64,000 bases of DNA from positions 60,964,119-61,028,118 of the forward strand of contig CM043952.1 in NCBI GenBank assembly GCA_014529385.2, given 5' to 3'. Of this stretch, positions 21,060-32,358 are shown in pieces. Numbering within the stretch: position 1 is the stretch's first letter; each line of letters opens with the position of its first letter. Under the pieces are notes generated by a model. That model saw only the letters and a program-made list of their open reading frames with translations. It was not told the origin of the DNA and made no database searches. The stretch comes from Adiantum capillus-veneris (Eukaryota; Streptophyta; Polypodiopsida; Polypodiales; Pteridaceae). The position numbers and the translations under genes are program-made.

Positions 21060-22440
21060 GTATATAGGTAGGGACAGGGATATGTATTTAGTCACCAACA
21101 AACCTAACGAGGTAGAAAACTTGGAAATGCTAGTCTCCAAAAGACCTACAATAGAGGATACACCAAGACCACCTTAGGCAATGGAAGCTCCTACCCCTAT
21201 TAAATCAGTAGACCAAGTATGTGAATTTTATACTTGTGAGATGAAACATGACTGATGATACCTCTATAGGACTCTACTATATGGATGATGCGAAAGCACA
21301 AGTAAGAGTTTTCTATAGATCATATCCATCCATGAGTTCTCTATCTAAAACAAAGCTTTTTTAGGTGGTATGCCGACTACTAATATGATGTTTCAAGGTA
21401 TACACAGACAAAACTTTGAGGCCATACCAAAGAGCAAAGCCCAAGGATATACCTATCAAGATTCCCAGTGATATGAAAGGACTACCGACAATAGGAAAAC
21501 CATGAGTAGCTTCACAAGCTTCACAAGCTTTGCAAAAGGAATGGAACAAACCTAGACAAAACGTTTAGAGGTGTAGAACACAGAGGAGCGGTACAATCCA
21601 ACCCTCATATAGTCCAAACAAATGGAGCTCAAATTGCAAGGGTCTCACAAACCCTTCCAAATGTAGCACCTAGAGGAAACACATTCTAGTAACTTGGAAT
21701 AAATGAATGGAATGGGGGTTATCAGACCTTTCAAGGGCACCTCAACCACCAAAACTTTGAGGCCATACTAGAGAATGAAGCCCAAAGATATACCTATCGA
21801 GGTATCCCAGTGACGAAAGGATTGTTGGCCATATGAAAACCACGAGTAACTATGCAAGCTTCATAAGATTTGCAAGGAATGGCAACAAACCTAGACAAAA
21901 GTTTTAGAGGTGTGGAACACAAAGGAGCGGTACTATCCAACCCTCGTATAGTCCAAACAAGTGGAGATCAAAGTGCAAGGGTCTCAGAAATCCTTCCAAA
22001 TGTAGCAACCAGAGGAAACACATTCCAACAACCTAGAATAAGCGAATTGAATGTTGGTTATCAGACCTTTCAAGGGCCACCCCAACCACCACCATCTTTT
22101 GTGCAAAACATGACTCAACTTGCAATAGGATATCTTCTACCATATGTGCAATACCCAGTTCCAAATATGCATAAAGTGGTTAGACCATCTCAAATGCAAA
22201 AATGGGTCAAGAAAACTTTCAGTAGGAGTGATGATACCTACAACCATGTTGCCATCTACATGCAAGTGATTAGAGCAGAAGAATTCATGGACTTCTTAAT
22301 CCAATTCGAAGATTTGGACTAACTATGGAAGGAAAGGCCTTAACTTGGTTCAAAATTTTACATTAGGGAAGGTTCCTAAACAAGGACCTCACAAATAAAT
22401 TCATTGAAGAATTCTCGAAATGAGGTATCAAACACCAATG
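21060..22440 (+). pseudogene. Gypsy-3 gag remnant with internal duplication
   Basis: The frame at 21870-22322 ends in VRPSQMQKWVKKTFSRSDD and IRAEEFMDFLIQFEDL, clearly related to VRPSQVQKWINRKYSGDKD and IRAEEVSDF in the better-preserved gag at 60955. Upstream, 21409-21749 and 21750-22085 are two diverged copies of one segment (period 341 bp) starting CAAAACTTTGAGGCCATAC. Stops are frequent. Similarity fades near 22440. Confidence 0.75.
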
Positions 22441-23365
22441 TGGCCTTGATCCATGGTGGTGCAACAAGGGTAGTCTTGGGACAAGTGTCCCCCTTTCCCC
22501 TTTGAGAGAGAGGACATGATAAATGCAAACAAGATTAATTAAATCTCCTAAATTATCATTGGACCCCTTGGGTGGCCAACCAATAGGCTTAAGGCACACC
22601 ATGAGGGCAACATGAGGAGGAACTTGACAAGTGTCCCCTTTGCTTTCTTGTACCAAGTAGACCTTGTGTGAGTGTGTGGGTGTTCTCTCTCATCCCCCCT
22701 CATGTAGGTTTCACCTCTCCTTGTAGGGATTAGATATTTGACTTTTGACAGCTCAAGCCCCTCAAGCCTAGGCCCAATTACCACCACAAGCTTGGCCCTT
22801 AAGCACTTCAAGCTTGGGCTGGGTTCTCACCTCAAGTACATCCCTAGCATGTCAAGCACCTCAAGCATCTTAAGCACCTCAAGCACCTTAGTCATCAAGC
22901 ATGACAAGCACCTCAAGAACCTTAAGCTTGGGCCGGGTTCCCACCTCAAGCACAACCCTAGCTTACCTCCTAAGGTCAAAGGACTTTTACACTCATTATT
23001 GGAGGTCTTCAATGAAGCTAACCCTAAGGTCTTATGTTCCATTGGTTAGCCTTGCTCTTTGATAGACCATCTCTCATTTGGGCCCCGTTACCATTGGCCC
23101 CGTGTTGAGATAGATCTATAAGCACATGTCTATATCTTAACCGTTGTTCCCGTTTATTCTCCCACAATAAGTGATCAGTTTAATATGAGAAAATCATTAG
23201 GGTTGACTAGATATTAGATTTTATGACAATGCCATCACTTTGTAATAGTGTGCTAATCTAAAGTTTTTGATTTGTCACTAATCTACTTTGCATCGTATCT
23301 CTCTCTACTCTCCTTGCTACTAGATCCTTATTGTATGCACATTTCTTTCAAGCTCATGCATATCA
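22441..23365. other. Unassigned, possibly LTR-derived
   Basis: No domain seen. Includes a CT-rich, LTR-like stretch (22630-22740), the CAAG-rich minisatellite, and an AT-rich block up to the start of copia-3 RNase H. Confidence 0.35.
22745..22965. repeat. CAAGCACCT-type degenerate minisatellite
   Basis: Recurrent words CTCAAGC, AAGCACCTCAAGCA and CAAGCTTGGGC(T/C)GGGTTC over about 220 bp, with two copies of the longer AAGCTTGGGC(T/C)GGGTTC(T/C)CACCTCAAG phrase. Confidence 0.8.
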
Positions 23366-23800
23366 TGGTTGAGCAAGAAGCAACCTTCTGTGGCCACTTT
23401 CAGTTCTGAGACTGAGTATAGGGCAATCTTCACAGCTATGGTTGAGTGTGTATGGGTCAGTTGTCTTATGGTTGATTTGGGTGTTGGACAGGATACTGCC
23501 AACACTATCTACATTGCAGTCAGAGCGCATTGGCAATTGTGAGAAACCAAGTTTTTCATGCTTGTACAAAGCACATTGAGGTGCATTACCACTATGTCAG
23601 AGAGAGGCTCTCAGCAGGAGAGATCAGCTTGGCTTATGTGCCAACACAAGTCAACCTTGCAGATCTTTTCACAAAGGCATTGTGTTGGCTTATGTGCCAA
23701 CACAAGACAACCTTGCAGATCTTTTCACCAAGGCATTGTCTCCTGAGAAGCTCGAAGCTTTCCGCAAAGCTTTGGGCTTACTCCCCTTTGTGGATTGATC
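23366..23800 (+). pseudogene. copia-3 RNase H fragment
   Basis: The plus frame reads LSKKQPSVATFSSETEYRAI (about 23372-23431), a shift occurs near 23515, then QSALAIVRNQVFH and KHIEVHYHYVRERL, YVPTQVNLADLFTKAL. These are the C-terminal copia RNase H blocks. A 56-bp tandem duplication (23629-23684, 23685-23740) repeats the YVPTQ...FTKAL-coding segment with a frame change. RT and upstream domains are absent. Confidence 0.85.
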
Positions 23801-23865
23801 ACGTCCTTAGGGCATGGAACTTCTCTATACTCTAGCTGCTAGCTCTCGTTCACCGTATCACTCCC

Positions 23866-24105
23866 AGGGGGGATTTGGTTACCATATACATGTGGTAGTG
23901 ATGTGTGTGAACACACTTAGGACCGTCGAAGCATTTTTTTCCTCACTAGGAGGTTTTTTCCCCCGTGCATTGTATATACGCCCATCACTCTAGGGCTATC
24001 TTATCTTTCCATTGCACACTAAGTAATACACTCTTTGTTGTGTGCCTTGAGCTTCCTTCGTCTTCTCCAAGCTTTGTGTGTTTTTCTGCAACCCTAATAC
24101 CAACA
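23866..24105 (+). repeat. copia-3 PPT and 3' LTR (approximate)
   Basis: Purine tract AGGGGGGAT (23866-23874) is followed by a copia-LTR-like block that includes TATATACG (about 23972) and ends ACCCTAATACCAACA at 24105. No second LTR is present to fix the borders. Confidence 0.55.
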
Positions 24106-24118
24106 TGTCACACTATGC

Positions 24119-24122
<4 letters not shown>

Positions 24123-24167
<45 letters not shown>

Positions 24168-24196
24168 CTATGCTTGAATAAGAGCCCCCCCCCCCC
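24123..24196. repeat. (GA)n tract and C12 run
   Basis: GA repeat at 24123-24165 and a C run at 24185-24196, just after the copia-3 LTR. Confidence 0.95.
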
Positions 24197-24199
24197 ATC

Positions 24200-25105
24200 T
24201 TACGCATCATGAATCCGTAGAGCGTAAAAATAGCAGACCATATTACCACCTACATTAGAAGGTGAAGGGGGTGGCCCCATAGACCCGCTAACAACATTTT
24301 TGGAGGCCCTCATATTGAATAGTGGCAACCCATATAGTCTTTTGGATGAGCTGTTGAGCAGACATTGGGAGGATGCCTTGCTTTTTCGATTTGGGGGAGG
24401 GTGGGGGGTCTTTCAAGCACCCCTACATTTGAGAAGCACCTCTTAATTGGAACGTGAAGGTTTCGTTCAATTATGTTTGCTTTTTTCTACTAAATACGTG
24501 AGCTTCACTACATGTAATAGGTTGCCTTCTATCGCGAATTCGACTATGGGTATTTTGCATCAAAATGTAAGGGTGCTGTTGAAGGACCCTCCAATTTGGA
24601 AGGCATATGGGGAAGCGCTAAGAGCCCACCCCCATAGGCCCGTAGTAGGAGAAGGGCCATAGAAGAGAAGAGGGCCCTTGCGTTGTGCAGGTGTAGGCCC
24701 ATAATTAAAATATTGAGATTCATGTTTGCATGGCTCGGTCAGCTCGTCACCTATTCTTGCTCAGTTGTCTTGTAACTGTTTCTACTGCAATCCTCCAGTA
24801 TAGGCTACAACAGATTAAGGTGGTCCTTTGAGATTCTGGAGGGTGGCTCCACCACCCCCAAGCTGGAGGCAATTCTCTCTTCCAGCATGCTGTACGCAGC
24901 CTATGGGGCATCACTCGCTATTTCAGAGGGCTGCCTAACATCGCCTCTAGAGGGTCTATGGGGGGGCTTTAACAACTTTCAAGAAGACTAATATAGTACC
25001 ACCTACATCAGGAGGTAGGGGGTCGGTGATAATCCATACAACTTACAAATAGGCTAGTATTAACTTTCAAGGGCTAGAGAAGATTACGCTGTTTGTCTGC
25101 ATTCA
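24200..25105 (+). promoter_or_regulatory. Upstream region of the SF1 gene
   Basis: About 900 bp between the copia-3 fragment and the SF1 start codon. It should hold the promoter and 5' UTR. I see no clear TATA box near the ATG. Two related phrases, ACCACCTACAT(T/C)AGAAGGTG-like at about 24246 and 24999, lie 750 bp apart. No other gene is visible. Confidence 0.4.
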
Positions 25106-28100
25106 ATGGAGTCTACGTTTTCCTCGACCTGGCATTGTCCCTCGCAAGAACAGCATTTCATCGCCAGCAGCGACTCTTACGGAGCGGCTATGGAGAAGTG
25201 CCCGGCGCGCTCAGAAGAGTCTCTGACGCGGCCACACGAAAGTCAGGAGTTCGGTTTAGAATTGCCTTCTAGGGTTTGCGATCCGCAGGCTTGGTGCAGC
25301 AGTTCCATAACTGTGGAGCAGAACGCCGTAGATCCGCAGTTTTCTTCTCTCAGCAGGAATGAAAATGCGTCCGAGATTGGAGTTAGGGTTTGCAGAGATG
25401 GTGAGGTGAAAGATGGTTCTGCATCACAGCTGCAAGATAGGTCCTTTCGTGTGCCGGCTGATATTCATCGTCATCCAGCTGGTGACTATCACACCAATGT
25501 GTTGTTACCCTCCATTGACGGAATGAAAGATTCATCAGGGCATCATGGTGGGGCCTGTGTTGATGTTGAGGATGGTGCTCTTCACAATCAATATGCATCT
25601 GGACATGACCAAGCAAATGGGCAGATAACATATGAGAACTTGAAAGGTTTTAATTTTACATATAATGCTGGGGTGTTAGGAGACCCGAGTAGTTTCAAGG
25701 AAACTGGGAAAGAAAGCGTTTGTAATATGCAGGCACAAGACAATCCAGCATTTGAAACTGCTGTGGCAATGCCATTAGGAAGTGCTCCTATGCACTTTCC
25801 TGTGGTGTCAAATTTGCAAGAACATCCAGTTGGCCCTCATAATTTGCAGGAAAAAGGTCCAGTTGTTATTGAAGAAGACCGAGGGCTCAAGGTTGCTGGG
25901 ATTTCTGAGGTGCAAATAGATGTAGGAAATAAAGTTGAATCTTTGTCATGCAATTTTTATGAAGGTAGAATTGTTCACTTACAAAAGGAGGAAGAAATAG
26001 GTTTAGGGTGTGAAGTTGAGATGAAGAATCCAGGAGAGAATGATGCTGAGACATTCGTCACTCCTGCCAAGCAAGTTGACGAGCCTAAAGGTGTGTCTGG
26101 CCAGGCAGATAGTGGTTCGAGCACAGGAAGAAAGAAACGTAGCAGGTGGGAGCCTCGGGATGGTGAGGGGGAGACTACAGAGAATACTGAGTCAAGTGGT
26201 AAACGACGTTCACGCTGGGCTGCTGAGGAGCCCAAACAAATTCAGTTACCAGACCTGTTTAAGGAGCTCACAGGAGGTGTTGAATTGGATCCGGAGATAC
26301 AAGGCCTGAACATACAACTGCTGGAAATCAATCGAAGGCTTCAAACCGGACAGGTTTTGGATGACAGACCTGATGGAGCTAGATCTCCATCTCCTGAACC
26401 CATTTATGATAATATGGGCATCAGGATCAATACAAGAGAGTTTAGGGCCAGAGAGAAGCTTATGTGTGAAAGGCAGGAGCTGATCTTTAAGCTGATCAAG
26501 AAGAATCCAGCCTTCAAGCCCCCTGCAGATTACAGACCACCAAAGCTGCACAAAAAGCTGTTTATTCCAATCAAAGAATATCCAGGCTACAATTTCATAG
26601 GACTGATTATTGGTCCTCGAGGCAATACACAAAAGAGGATGGAGAAAGAAACAGGTGCAAAAATTGTTATCAGGGGTAAAGGATCTATGAAGGAAGGTCG
26701 ATCGCATCAGAAGAAAGATTATCGGATGGATTCTGGAGAAAATGAAGATTTACATGTTTATGTGGAAGCAGACAATCCAGAATCTTTGGAGCAAGCTGTG
26801 AGCATGGTGGAAAAACTTCTTTCACCTGTTGATGAAGGTCACAATGAGCACAAAAGGGCTCAGCTGCGTGAGCTCGCTGCACTGAATGGTACAATTCGTG
26901 ATGATGAGATATGCCGTCTGTGCGGCGAACCTGGACACAGACAGTATACTTGCTCAGCTCGAAATTCAACATTCAAAAGCGATGTGAGCTGTAAAATTTG
27001 TGGTGATGGAGGCCATCCAACCGTCGACTGTCCAGTGAAGGGCTCGGTTCCCAATAATATTGACAATGAATATGCAAACTTCCTAGCTGAAGTTGGTGGA
27101 GGCCAAGAATCAGGCAGCATGCCCCAAGCTCATGGCCAAATGGCTGCAACCATGGCACTGCCAGGCCCCCAGGGTGCTGCCCCTTCAGGAAGCTCTCAAG
27201 GCTTTTTACCTGGAACTTTTCGTCCTTCACGCCCAGGGCTGGGTTTTGGCAACACCCCTGGTCAGGCTCAAGGTGTAGCTACTCAATTTGGTAAGGAGAT
27301 AGATGAGGCCAATCTGTATGTGGGATACATTCCCCAGTCAGTGGATGAGCAGGGCCTTATCAATTTGTTTTCTCCTTTTGGAAAGATAGAGGATGCTAAA
27401 TTAATTAGAGATCGAGTGACGGGTTGGAGCAAAGGTTATGCATTTGTAAAGTTTGCAGATGTGGCTGCTGCTTCTCAAGCTGTTGCCCACATGAATGGGT
27501 ATCGGTTGGATGGAAAAGCTTTGGCAGTTAGAGTTGCAGGTAAGCCCCCCCCTCCTTCAATACCAGCAGGTGATTTAGGATCATCGTCAGTTCAAACCAT
27601 TCCTGTGAGTCACCCTTTGCAACACCCTCAGCAGCAGCAGGCAGCACCTGGAGTACCACCTTTACCTGTTAATACATTTGCCCACCCCCCTTGGGGCACA
27701 CCGCAGACTCTTCCACAAAATCCTTATGGTCCTGTGCCAAATTATTACGGGGCTCCACCACCAGCTGTGTCAGGTCCTATGCAAAGGGGCCCTCCCTTTC
27801 ACCCAATTGGAGGTCCATATGCAGGTCAACAGCCACCACCCCCCTTTTGGCACCAGGGCCTTCCACCTGGGCATCCCCAAGGCCAACCACCAGCTCTTTT
27901 AGGACCACCGACTTCTCAGGGGGTTTTGATGCCCCCTGCCGCAACAGGAATTTCTCAAGGTGCTTCTCCTTATTACCCTCAGCAGGCTGGTCACCCTGTG
28001 GCATCACCGCAACAAGCTGGGCAGTATGCTGCATTACCCTCAGCAGGTCTTCCTTCATTCAATCCACCTTTGCCAGGGGCTGCAGCAACTTCTCAGTGGC

Positions 28101-28240
28101 CAATGAATATGGATGGTTCTACAGCATCTCAATGGTCGGTGAATACGGATGCTTCTACAACGTCAGCGACATCTACTGCACAAAATGGGGTTGCGGTAGA
28201 ATCTGAGTATGAAAAATTCATGTCAGAAATGGGACGATGA
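25106..28240 (+). CDS. SF1: SF1 / branchpoint-binding protein homologue
   Basis: An intronless 1044-codon frame. SF1 binds the intron branch point with its KH-QUA2 domain and contacts U2AF65 early in nuclear spliceosome assembly. Visible parts: an acidic unconserved N-terminus (1-340); two UHM-ligand-type motifs, RKKRSRW (about 342-348) and GKRRSRW (365-371); a helical SF1 segment; SPSPEP (427-432), the site phosphorylated in animal SF1; KH-QUA2 (about 480-580) with GPRG at 503-506; CCHC knuckles at 603-616 and 629-642; an RRM at 736-812 (RNP2 LYVGYI, RNP1 KGYAFVKF); a proline/glutamine-rich tail; and the end [13 protein letters not shown]. The added RRM is typical of plant SF1. The N-terminus is longer than I recall for angiosperm SF1 (about 800 residues in total). 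No disabling change is seen, so I take it as functional. Confidence 0.93.
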   Translation: MESTFSSTWHCPSQEQHFIASSDSYGAAMEKCPARSEESLTRPHESQEFGLELPSRVCDPQAWCSSSITVEQNAVDPQFSSLSRNENASEIGVRVCRDGEVKDGSASQLQDRSFRVPADIHRHPAGDYHTNVLLPSIDGMKDSSGHHGGACVDVEDGALHNQYASGHDQANGQITYENLKGFNFTYNAGVLGDPSSFKETGKESVCNMQAQDNPAFETAVAMPLGSAPMHFPVVSNLQEHPVGPHNLQEKGPVVIEEDRGLKVAGISEVQIDVGNKVESLSCNFYEGRIVHLQKEEEIGLGCEVEMKNPGENDAETFVTPAKQVDEPKGVSGQADSGSSTGRKKRSRWEPRDGEGETTENTESSGKRRSRWAAEEPKQIQLPDLFKELTGGVELDPEIQGLNIQLLEINRRLQTGQVLDDRPDGARSPSPEPIYDNMGIRINTREFRAREKLMCERQELIFKLIKKNPAFKPPADYRPPKLHKKLFIPIKEYPGYNFIGLIIGPRGNTQKRMEKETGAKIVIRGKGSMKEGRSHQKKDYRMDSGENEDLHVYVEADNPESLEQAVSMVEKLLSPVDEGHNEHKRAQLRELAALNGTIRDDEICRLCGEPGHRQYTCSARNSTFKSDVSCKICGDGGHPTVDCPVKGSVPNNIDNEYANFLAEVGGGQESGSMPQAHGQMAATMALPGPQGAAPSGSSQGFLPGTFRPSRPGLGFGNTPGQAQGVATQFGKEIDEANLYVGYIPQSVDEQGLINLFSPFGKIEDAKLIRDRVTGWSKGYAFVKFADVAAASQAVAHMNGYRLDGKALAVRVAGKPPPPSIPAGDLGSSSVQTIPVSHPLQHPQQQQAAPGVPPLPVNTFAHPPWGTPQTLPQNPYGPVPNYYGAPPPAVSGPMQRGPPFHPIGGPYAGQQPPPPFWHQGLPPGHPQGQPPALLGPPTSQGVLMPPAATGISQGASPYYPQQAGHPVASPQQAGQYAALPSAGLPSFNPPLPGAAATSQWPMNMDGSTASQWSVNTDASTTSATSTAQNGVAVESEYEKFMSEMGR

Positions 28241-29345
28241 CAGGTAAAACCGACGTGTAGAGTTCCAATGTTATTTTTCCATTTTGTTTTTTTTTCATGC
28301 CTTGTGGCTGATTAATTAGGGGGCTCAATTTATTTGGCAGAGATGTAACTTTGCTACTAGATGATGGCACCCTCACCTACAAGCCTGGGAGCATTGAGAA
28401 CGGGATTCCACCATTTCCTTTCTATGTGCTTTAGGGGCTGCTGTATCTTGTTTAGGGTGCTGGCTAGTGTGACCATGTGTACGTTAGATCTGTATGACTT
28501 GATGGGTGCAACTGAACTTAAATTTTTTGTGGATAGAAAGGCTTCTTGGCATGTGTGCTTTCAACAGAATTCATTCGTCAGATTTGGGACTTAACTTGAA
28601 CTGATGCTGGTTTTTTGTGAATGGATGGACAGGTTAAGAAGTGATCCCACCTTACTCCTCTTGGTTCAATTCTACCATGTTCTTAAGATTTGATTATCTA
28701 ACTTTGTTCTTAACAGTGAAGAGCAGTGATCTTGACAAGTGATTGCCCTTGTTGCCTGCTTCTGGTGAATTGCAGGAGGCTTTTCAGGTGGCTTTTGGCA
28801 AGCTTAAGCCTACTCATCTCCACAATGAGTACCTTGGACCACTGTTCAAGTGACTTGTGACTCCAAATGTTTTCTAGTCCAGTTCTTGCTTGTAAGAAGC
28901 TGAGAACTGTTCATATATTGACTTAGACCGTCTTTACATTTCTGTGGAGGCTTTTTGATCATTTTGTATTTTTTACAACCTGAATACTCAGTTTGGAAAC
29001 TTCTTTGTTAAATGTGGTATGGCACTTCGCATTGATGTGCTATAAAATTGTGATGATTTGTTTTGCAGTAGTGTGCGTGTTGTTGCTGCTTTTGGATGTT
29101 TCTCGGCTATTTTTCCAATGAGTGCGCAGCGAATGATTGAAGTTTTGGTGCCGCTGGGAATTGAACTCCGGTCTTGACACAGGTTTATGTGCTCTTGTTG
29201 TGGCTAGTTTACAGGTAAACAATTTTCCAGCAGACATGATAGACCCCTTGTGATTTATTCAAAGGTGTCATGTTACTGAAAAATGAGCTGTGTTGTGATG
29301 TAATATTGAAAAGCTAGGGATCGTTGCATTCGCATTGGGTCCTTT
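28241..29345 (+). promoter_or_regulatory. SF1 3' untranslated region with candidate 3'-UTR intron donor
   Basis: Three bases after the stop, CAG|GTAAAA at 28241-28249 is a good plant splice donor. Pyrimidine-rich candidate acceptors ending TTGCAG|GAGG occur near 28776 and TTTTGCAG near 29070. No polyadenylation site could be fixed. The open frame at 28361-28594 has no recognisable domain. Confidence 0.4.
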
Positions 29346-29832
29346 TGAGCAAGGTTCTTGTCTTTATGGGCGCAGGGGTCTTCGATCTTTTCTCTTCAGG
29401 TGGCTGCGAGGCCATAGATTGTTGACAGACACTGCTTGCATCAGTATCATGCCTCATTGATGGTGAAAAGCTAGTTGTGGAGTAAATTGTTTGGTTGCCT
29501 TGGTTGCAGGAAGTATTTATGTTACTTCATTGGTTACCATGATGTGGGCATAGGTTGTGAACATACTCCTAAATCTTTGCATATGTGTTCAGTCGTTTTC
29601 AGCAAGGTTCTTGCTCCTTATGGGCCCTGGTGAGAACCAGGTTGAAGAAGACCATGAACAGCGGTTTTCTGTCTTTTCTCTTCAGGTGGCTGCGGGGCCA
29701 TAGATATTTGACAGACCACCAATGTTGAAAAGCCAGTTGTGGTGTAAATTGTTTGGTTCTATTGATTGCAAGAAGTATTTGTCACTTAATGGGTTACCAT
29801 TATGCGGGCATACGATGTGAACATACTGGCCT
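29346..29832. repeat. Direct duplication of about 230 bp downstream of SF1
   Basis: Blocks starting at GCAAGGTTCTTG (about 29350 and 29604) share CTTTTCTCTTCAGGTGGCTGC, GGGGCCATAGAT or GAGGCCATAGAT, TTGACAGAC, AGTTGTGG(A/T)GTAAATTGTTTGGTT, and TGTGAACATACT. The second copy has a short insertion near its start. Confidence 0.85.
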
Positions 29833-30644
29833 TAATCAGTAATGCTTGAAGATTTTATTGGCATTTCTTGTGTTACAGTGTCTAGCTATTTTATCAAGCA
29901 CTTAAAATCTCTGTGGAGGCACTGTTTTAGTTATTTTTTGGGGTGAGAAATTTGGTTCGTTTATCTTTTGGAAGCGTTTTTCCAATTGATGGAGGTTCAC
30001 CAGATTATTCTTACCAAGTATTATATCTCTTGGTAATGTGACAACTCTCATAGGTTTAAATTTGGCATGAGGATAGTTGCAACTGGTAGCTTAGTGTAAA
30101 TCCAAAATGTGTGTGACATTGTGACACGTGCAAACTACCCTTGCATTGAACCTCACCCTTAGGAGAGCATAAGAATAAGCCTACCTAGCTAAGGGTTCCG
30201 TGTCACTAAAAAGAGCTCGAAGGAAAAAGAGTTATAAATGGTAAAAGATTTTCTTAAGTGAATGCATGTGTGGAGTTACCATCCACTCATTTTATTGGCA
30301 TCCTACTTCCCTCCAAAAACCCCATTGGATCTTGAGAAAACCCACAGAACTCCTAGAAGGTTAACATCAATAACAAGTGGTTGATTTTGTTGACACTTGC
30401 CTTTCATAGTCCTTGAATATACTAATCTGTGTTGTGCGTTGTGATGGTGGTAGGTTTCAAAGATCAATCTTGCTTTATAGCAGTCGTCTTTCCTAGCTAG
30501 GCTCCTTGCTCTTGGTTGTAACTACCTATCTTTTCCATGTGTAACAATCACTTTTGGAACTAAAAAAATGAGGATTGTACTAAGTGTTGTTTTTCTTCCT
30601 GACATCTTAAGACTTTTGTTGTGTGCAATACTTGTCGTGTGTGA
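29833..30644. other. No recognised gene
   Basis: AT-rich intergenic sequence downstream of SF1. No domain or repeat recognised. Confidence 0.4.
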
Positions 30645-30646
30645 GT

Positions 30647-30677
<31 letters not shown>

Positions 30678-30681
30678 GGGG
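30645..30681. repeat. (GT)n followed by G21 run
   Basis: A GT tract at 30645-30660 runs into about 21 consecutive G, then GAGGG. The long open frame across it (30568-31068) reads through this low-complexity block and is not counted as a gene. Confidence 0.95.
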
Positions 30682-30689
30682 AGGGTGTA

Positions 30690-31890
30690 TTGCATTACAA
30701 AAAAAAAAGAAAAAAGTGTTGTATGTATAGCATCTATGAGGAATGGAAGCAACAACATATTGGAAGTAAATAAGTTACTCTTATCTCTTGTTTTGCATAC
30801 AATGTCTTTCAGCACGTGTACAGGATCTTTTTCTTCAACAAGGTTTGCAATCATTGTAGAAAATGATCCAAAATCTCTAATTGATAGAGATGATAGCACA
30901 ACCACTCCTTCGTTGATATCAAAAACCATGATTGTGGTGTGCTTGGTATCATTGCAAGAGAAAGTAAATAAACAAGGTAAAGATTTACGAACACTTGCAA
31001 TGGAGAATGGCACACTAAAGGTTACTGTTATTGAGAATGAGGATCTCAAAAGGACATTTAAGATGTAAACAATAGGTTCGATGCAATTTGGAGGAAGTCA
31101 AATGTGAACGCTTTCTTGTGGACTTGAAGAATGATTATGTATTGAAAGAGGAGAAATTCGACATGATGAATTGTAGTATATGCGAAGTGAAAAATGTATG
31201 CACAAACAAATTTTTGATCGATGTATATGATAGCAATGTGATTTCTAATTTCTCTCTCATGCAAGTTATGGTTGAACAAGAATGGTAAAGGAGTTGAAGG
31301 AATGGGGGCGGACAATCCATAAATTCTTAAAGAGAAATTTAAGATGCTTCTTTCTCCTGTCATTGTTATTGAAGATTCTTTAAAACCCCACTTTAACATG
31401 CCAAGAGTTCTGGTTTATGAGGTACATAGAGTGGTAAGCAAAGAGCTTCTTGCTCGGGAGAATGTCAATCTTGTGTATCATGTCAGATGAAATCAAGTAA
31501 AAGACTATCATTGATAATAGTTGGATTTTTTTTTGAGAGAGAAAATGTTTTGTATGTAAAGATTGCAATACCATGTAACAAAATGTGCATTGCAAGAGAT
31601 ATGAGAATAGAAATAAGAAAAACAAGGACTTGTCTCATAAAGAAGATATGTCAAAGGCAAGTCTCCGAGTAAATAAGAATATGTGATCTATGAGGTTGAG
31701 TTGCAATTGAAAGTATGCTTTTGAAGTTGCAATGGATATCCATGGAATGTGGGCATTGGCATAGATGAACTAACTCGATGTTGTACTTCTTGTTGAAACC
31801 TTGGAGCATGATACACAAATGATAATGGGTTGGAGAAATAGTATGTATATTTATTTGATGTTATCAAAGAATCTCAAGCAATAAAGAGGG
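30690..31890 (+). other. Unassigned, possibly 5' part of the LINE
   Basis: Several lysine/glutamate-rich plus-strand frames (for example 31088-31288 with CSICEVKNVCTNKF) without a recognised domain. It could be LINE ORF1 or unrelated decayed sequence. Confidence 0.3.
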
Positions 31891-32122
31891 CAAGTAGGGG
31901 TAGCATATATGATTAAGAACTAAGAAAGAGTGGAAAGATTTTGTGTCGATCGTAAAAGATATAATACAAATGTTATGTATGACTGAAAATTATGATACCA
32001 AAAAGAGCACCTCATTATGATTCCTCTTTTTATGTTTGCATGGACAAAGATTAGCCATTTCTTGAATTAAAAGAGAACATTACTTATTTAAAAGCAAAGG
32101 TGATGTTATTGTCTTTAAGGAT

Positions 32123-32272
32123 ATGAATGCTCGCACAAAAACATGGCAACATGATACACAACACTTTGATATGTCATACATTTCAAGGGACTTTGATATG
32201 AATGCCCGCACAAAAACATTGCAACATGATGCACAACATTATGATATGTCATACATTTCAAGGGACTTTGAG
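32123..32272 (+). repeat. 75-bp tandem duplication in the LINE endonuclease region
   Basis: ATGAATGC(T/C)CGCACAAAAACAT starts at 32123 and 32198. Copies stay similar through TTTCAAGGGACTTTG. The 75-bp period keeps reading frame. Confidence 0.9.
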
Positions 32273-32320
32273 GAAGTCCACTTGTATGATTCATGAAAAG
32301 CTACTTTTACACATAAGCAA

Positions 32321-32322
<2 letters not shown>

Positions 32323-32357
<35 letters not shown>

Positions 32358-32358
32358 C
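32323..32358. repeat. (TG)n-(GC)n microsatellite
   Basis: A TG tract (32323-32351) runs into GCGCGCGC. Confidence 0.95.

Noticed and set aside
25383-28206. Antisense and off-frame open frames across SF1
   Set aside because: They overlap a long frame with five consecutive conserved features and have no recognisable domains, so they are shadows of GC-balanced coding sequence.
25106-28240. SF1 as a processed retrocopy
   Set aside because: The coding region lacks introns, but it is intact. I see no poly-A tail or flanking duplication, a splice donor follows the stop, and as I recall plant SF1 coding regions can be intronless. Retroposition is not excluded but is not supported.
30568-31068. 166-codon gene downstream of SF1
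   Set aside because: The frame depends on reading through a GT tract and G21 run (CVCVCGGGGGGG) and is mirrored by an antisense frame of equal length. No domain.
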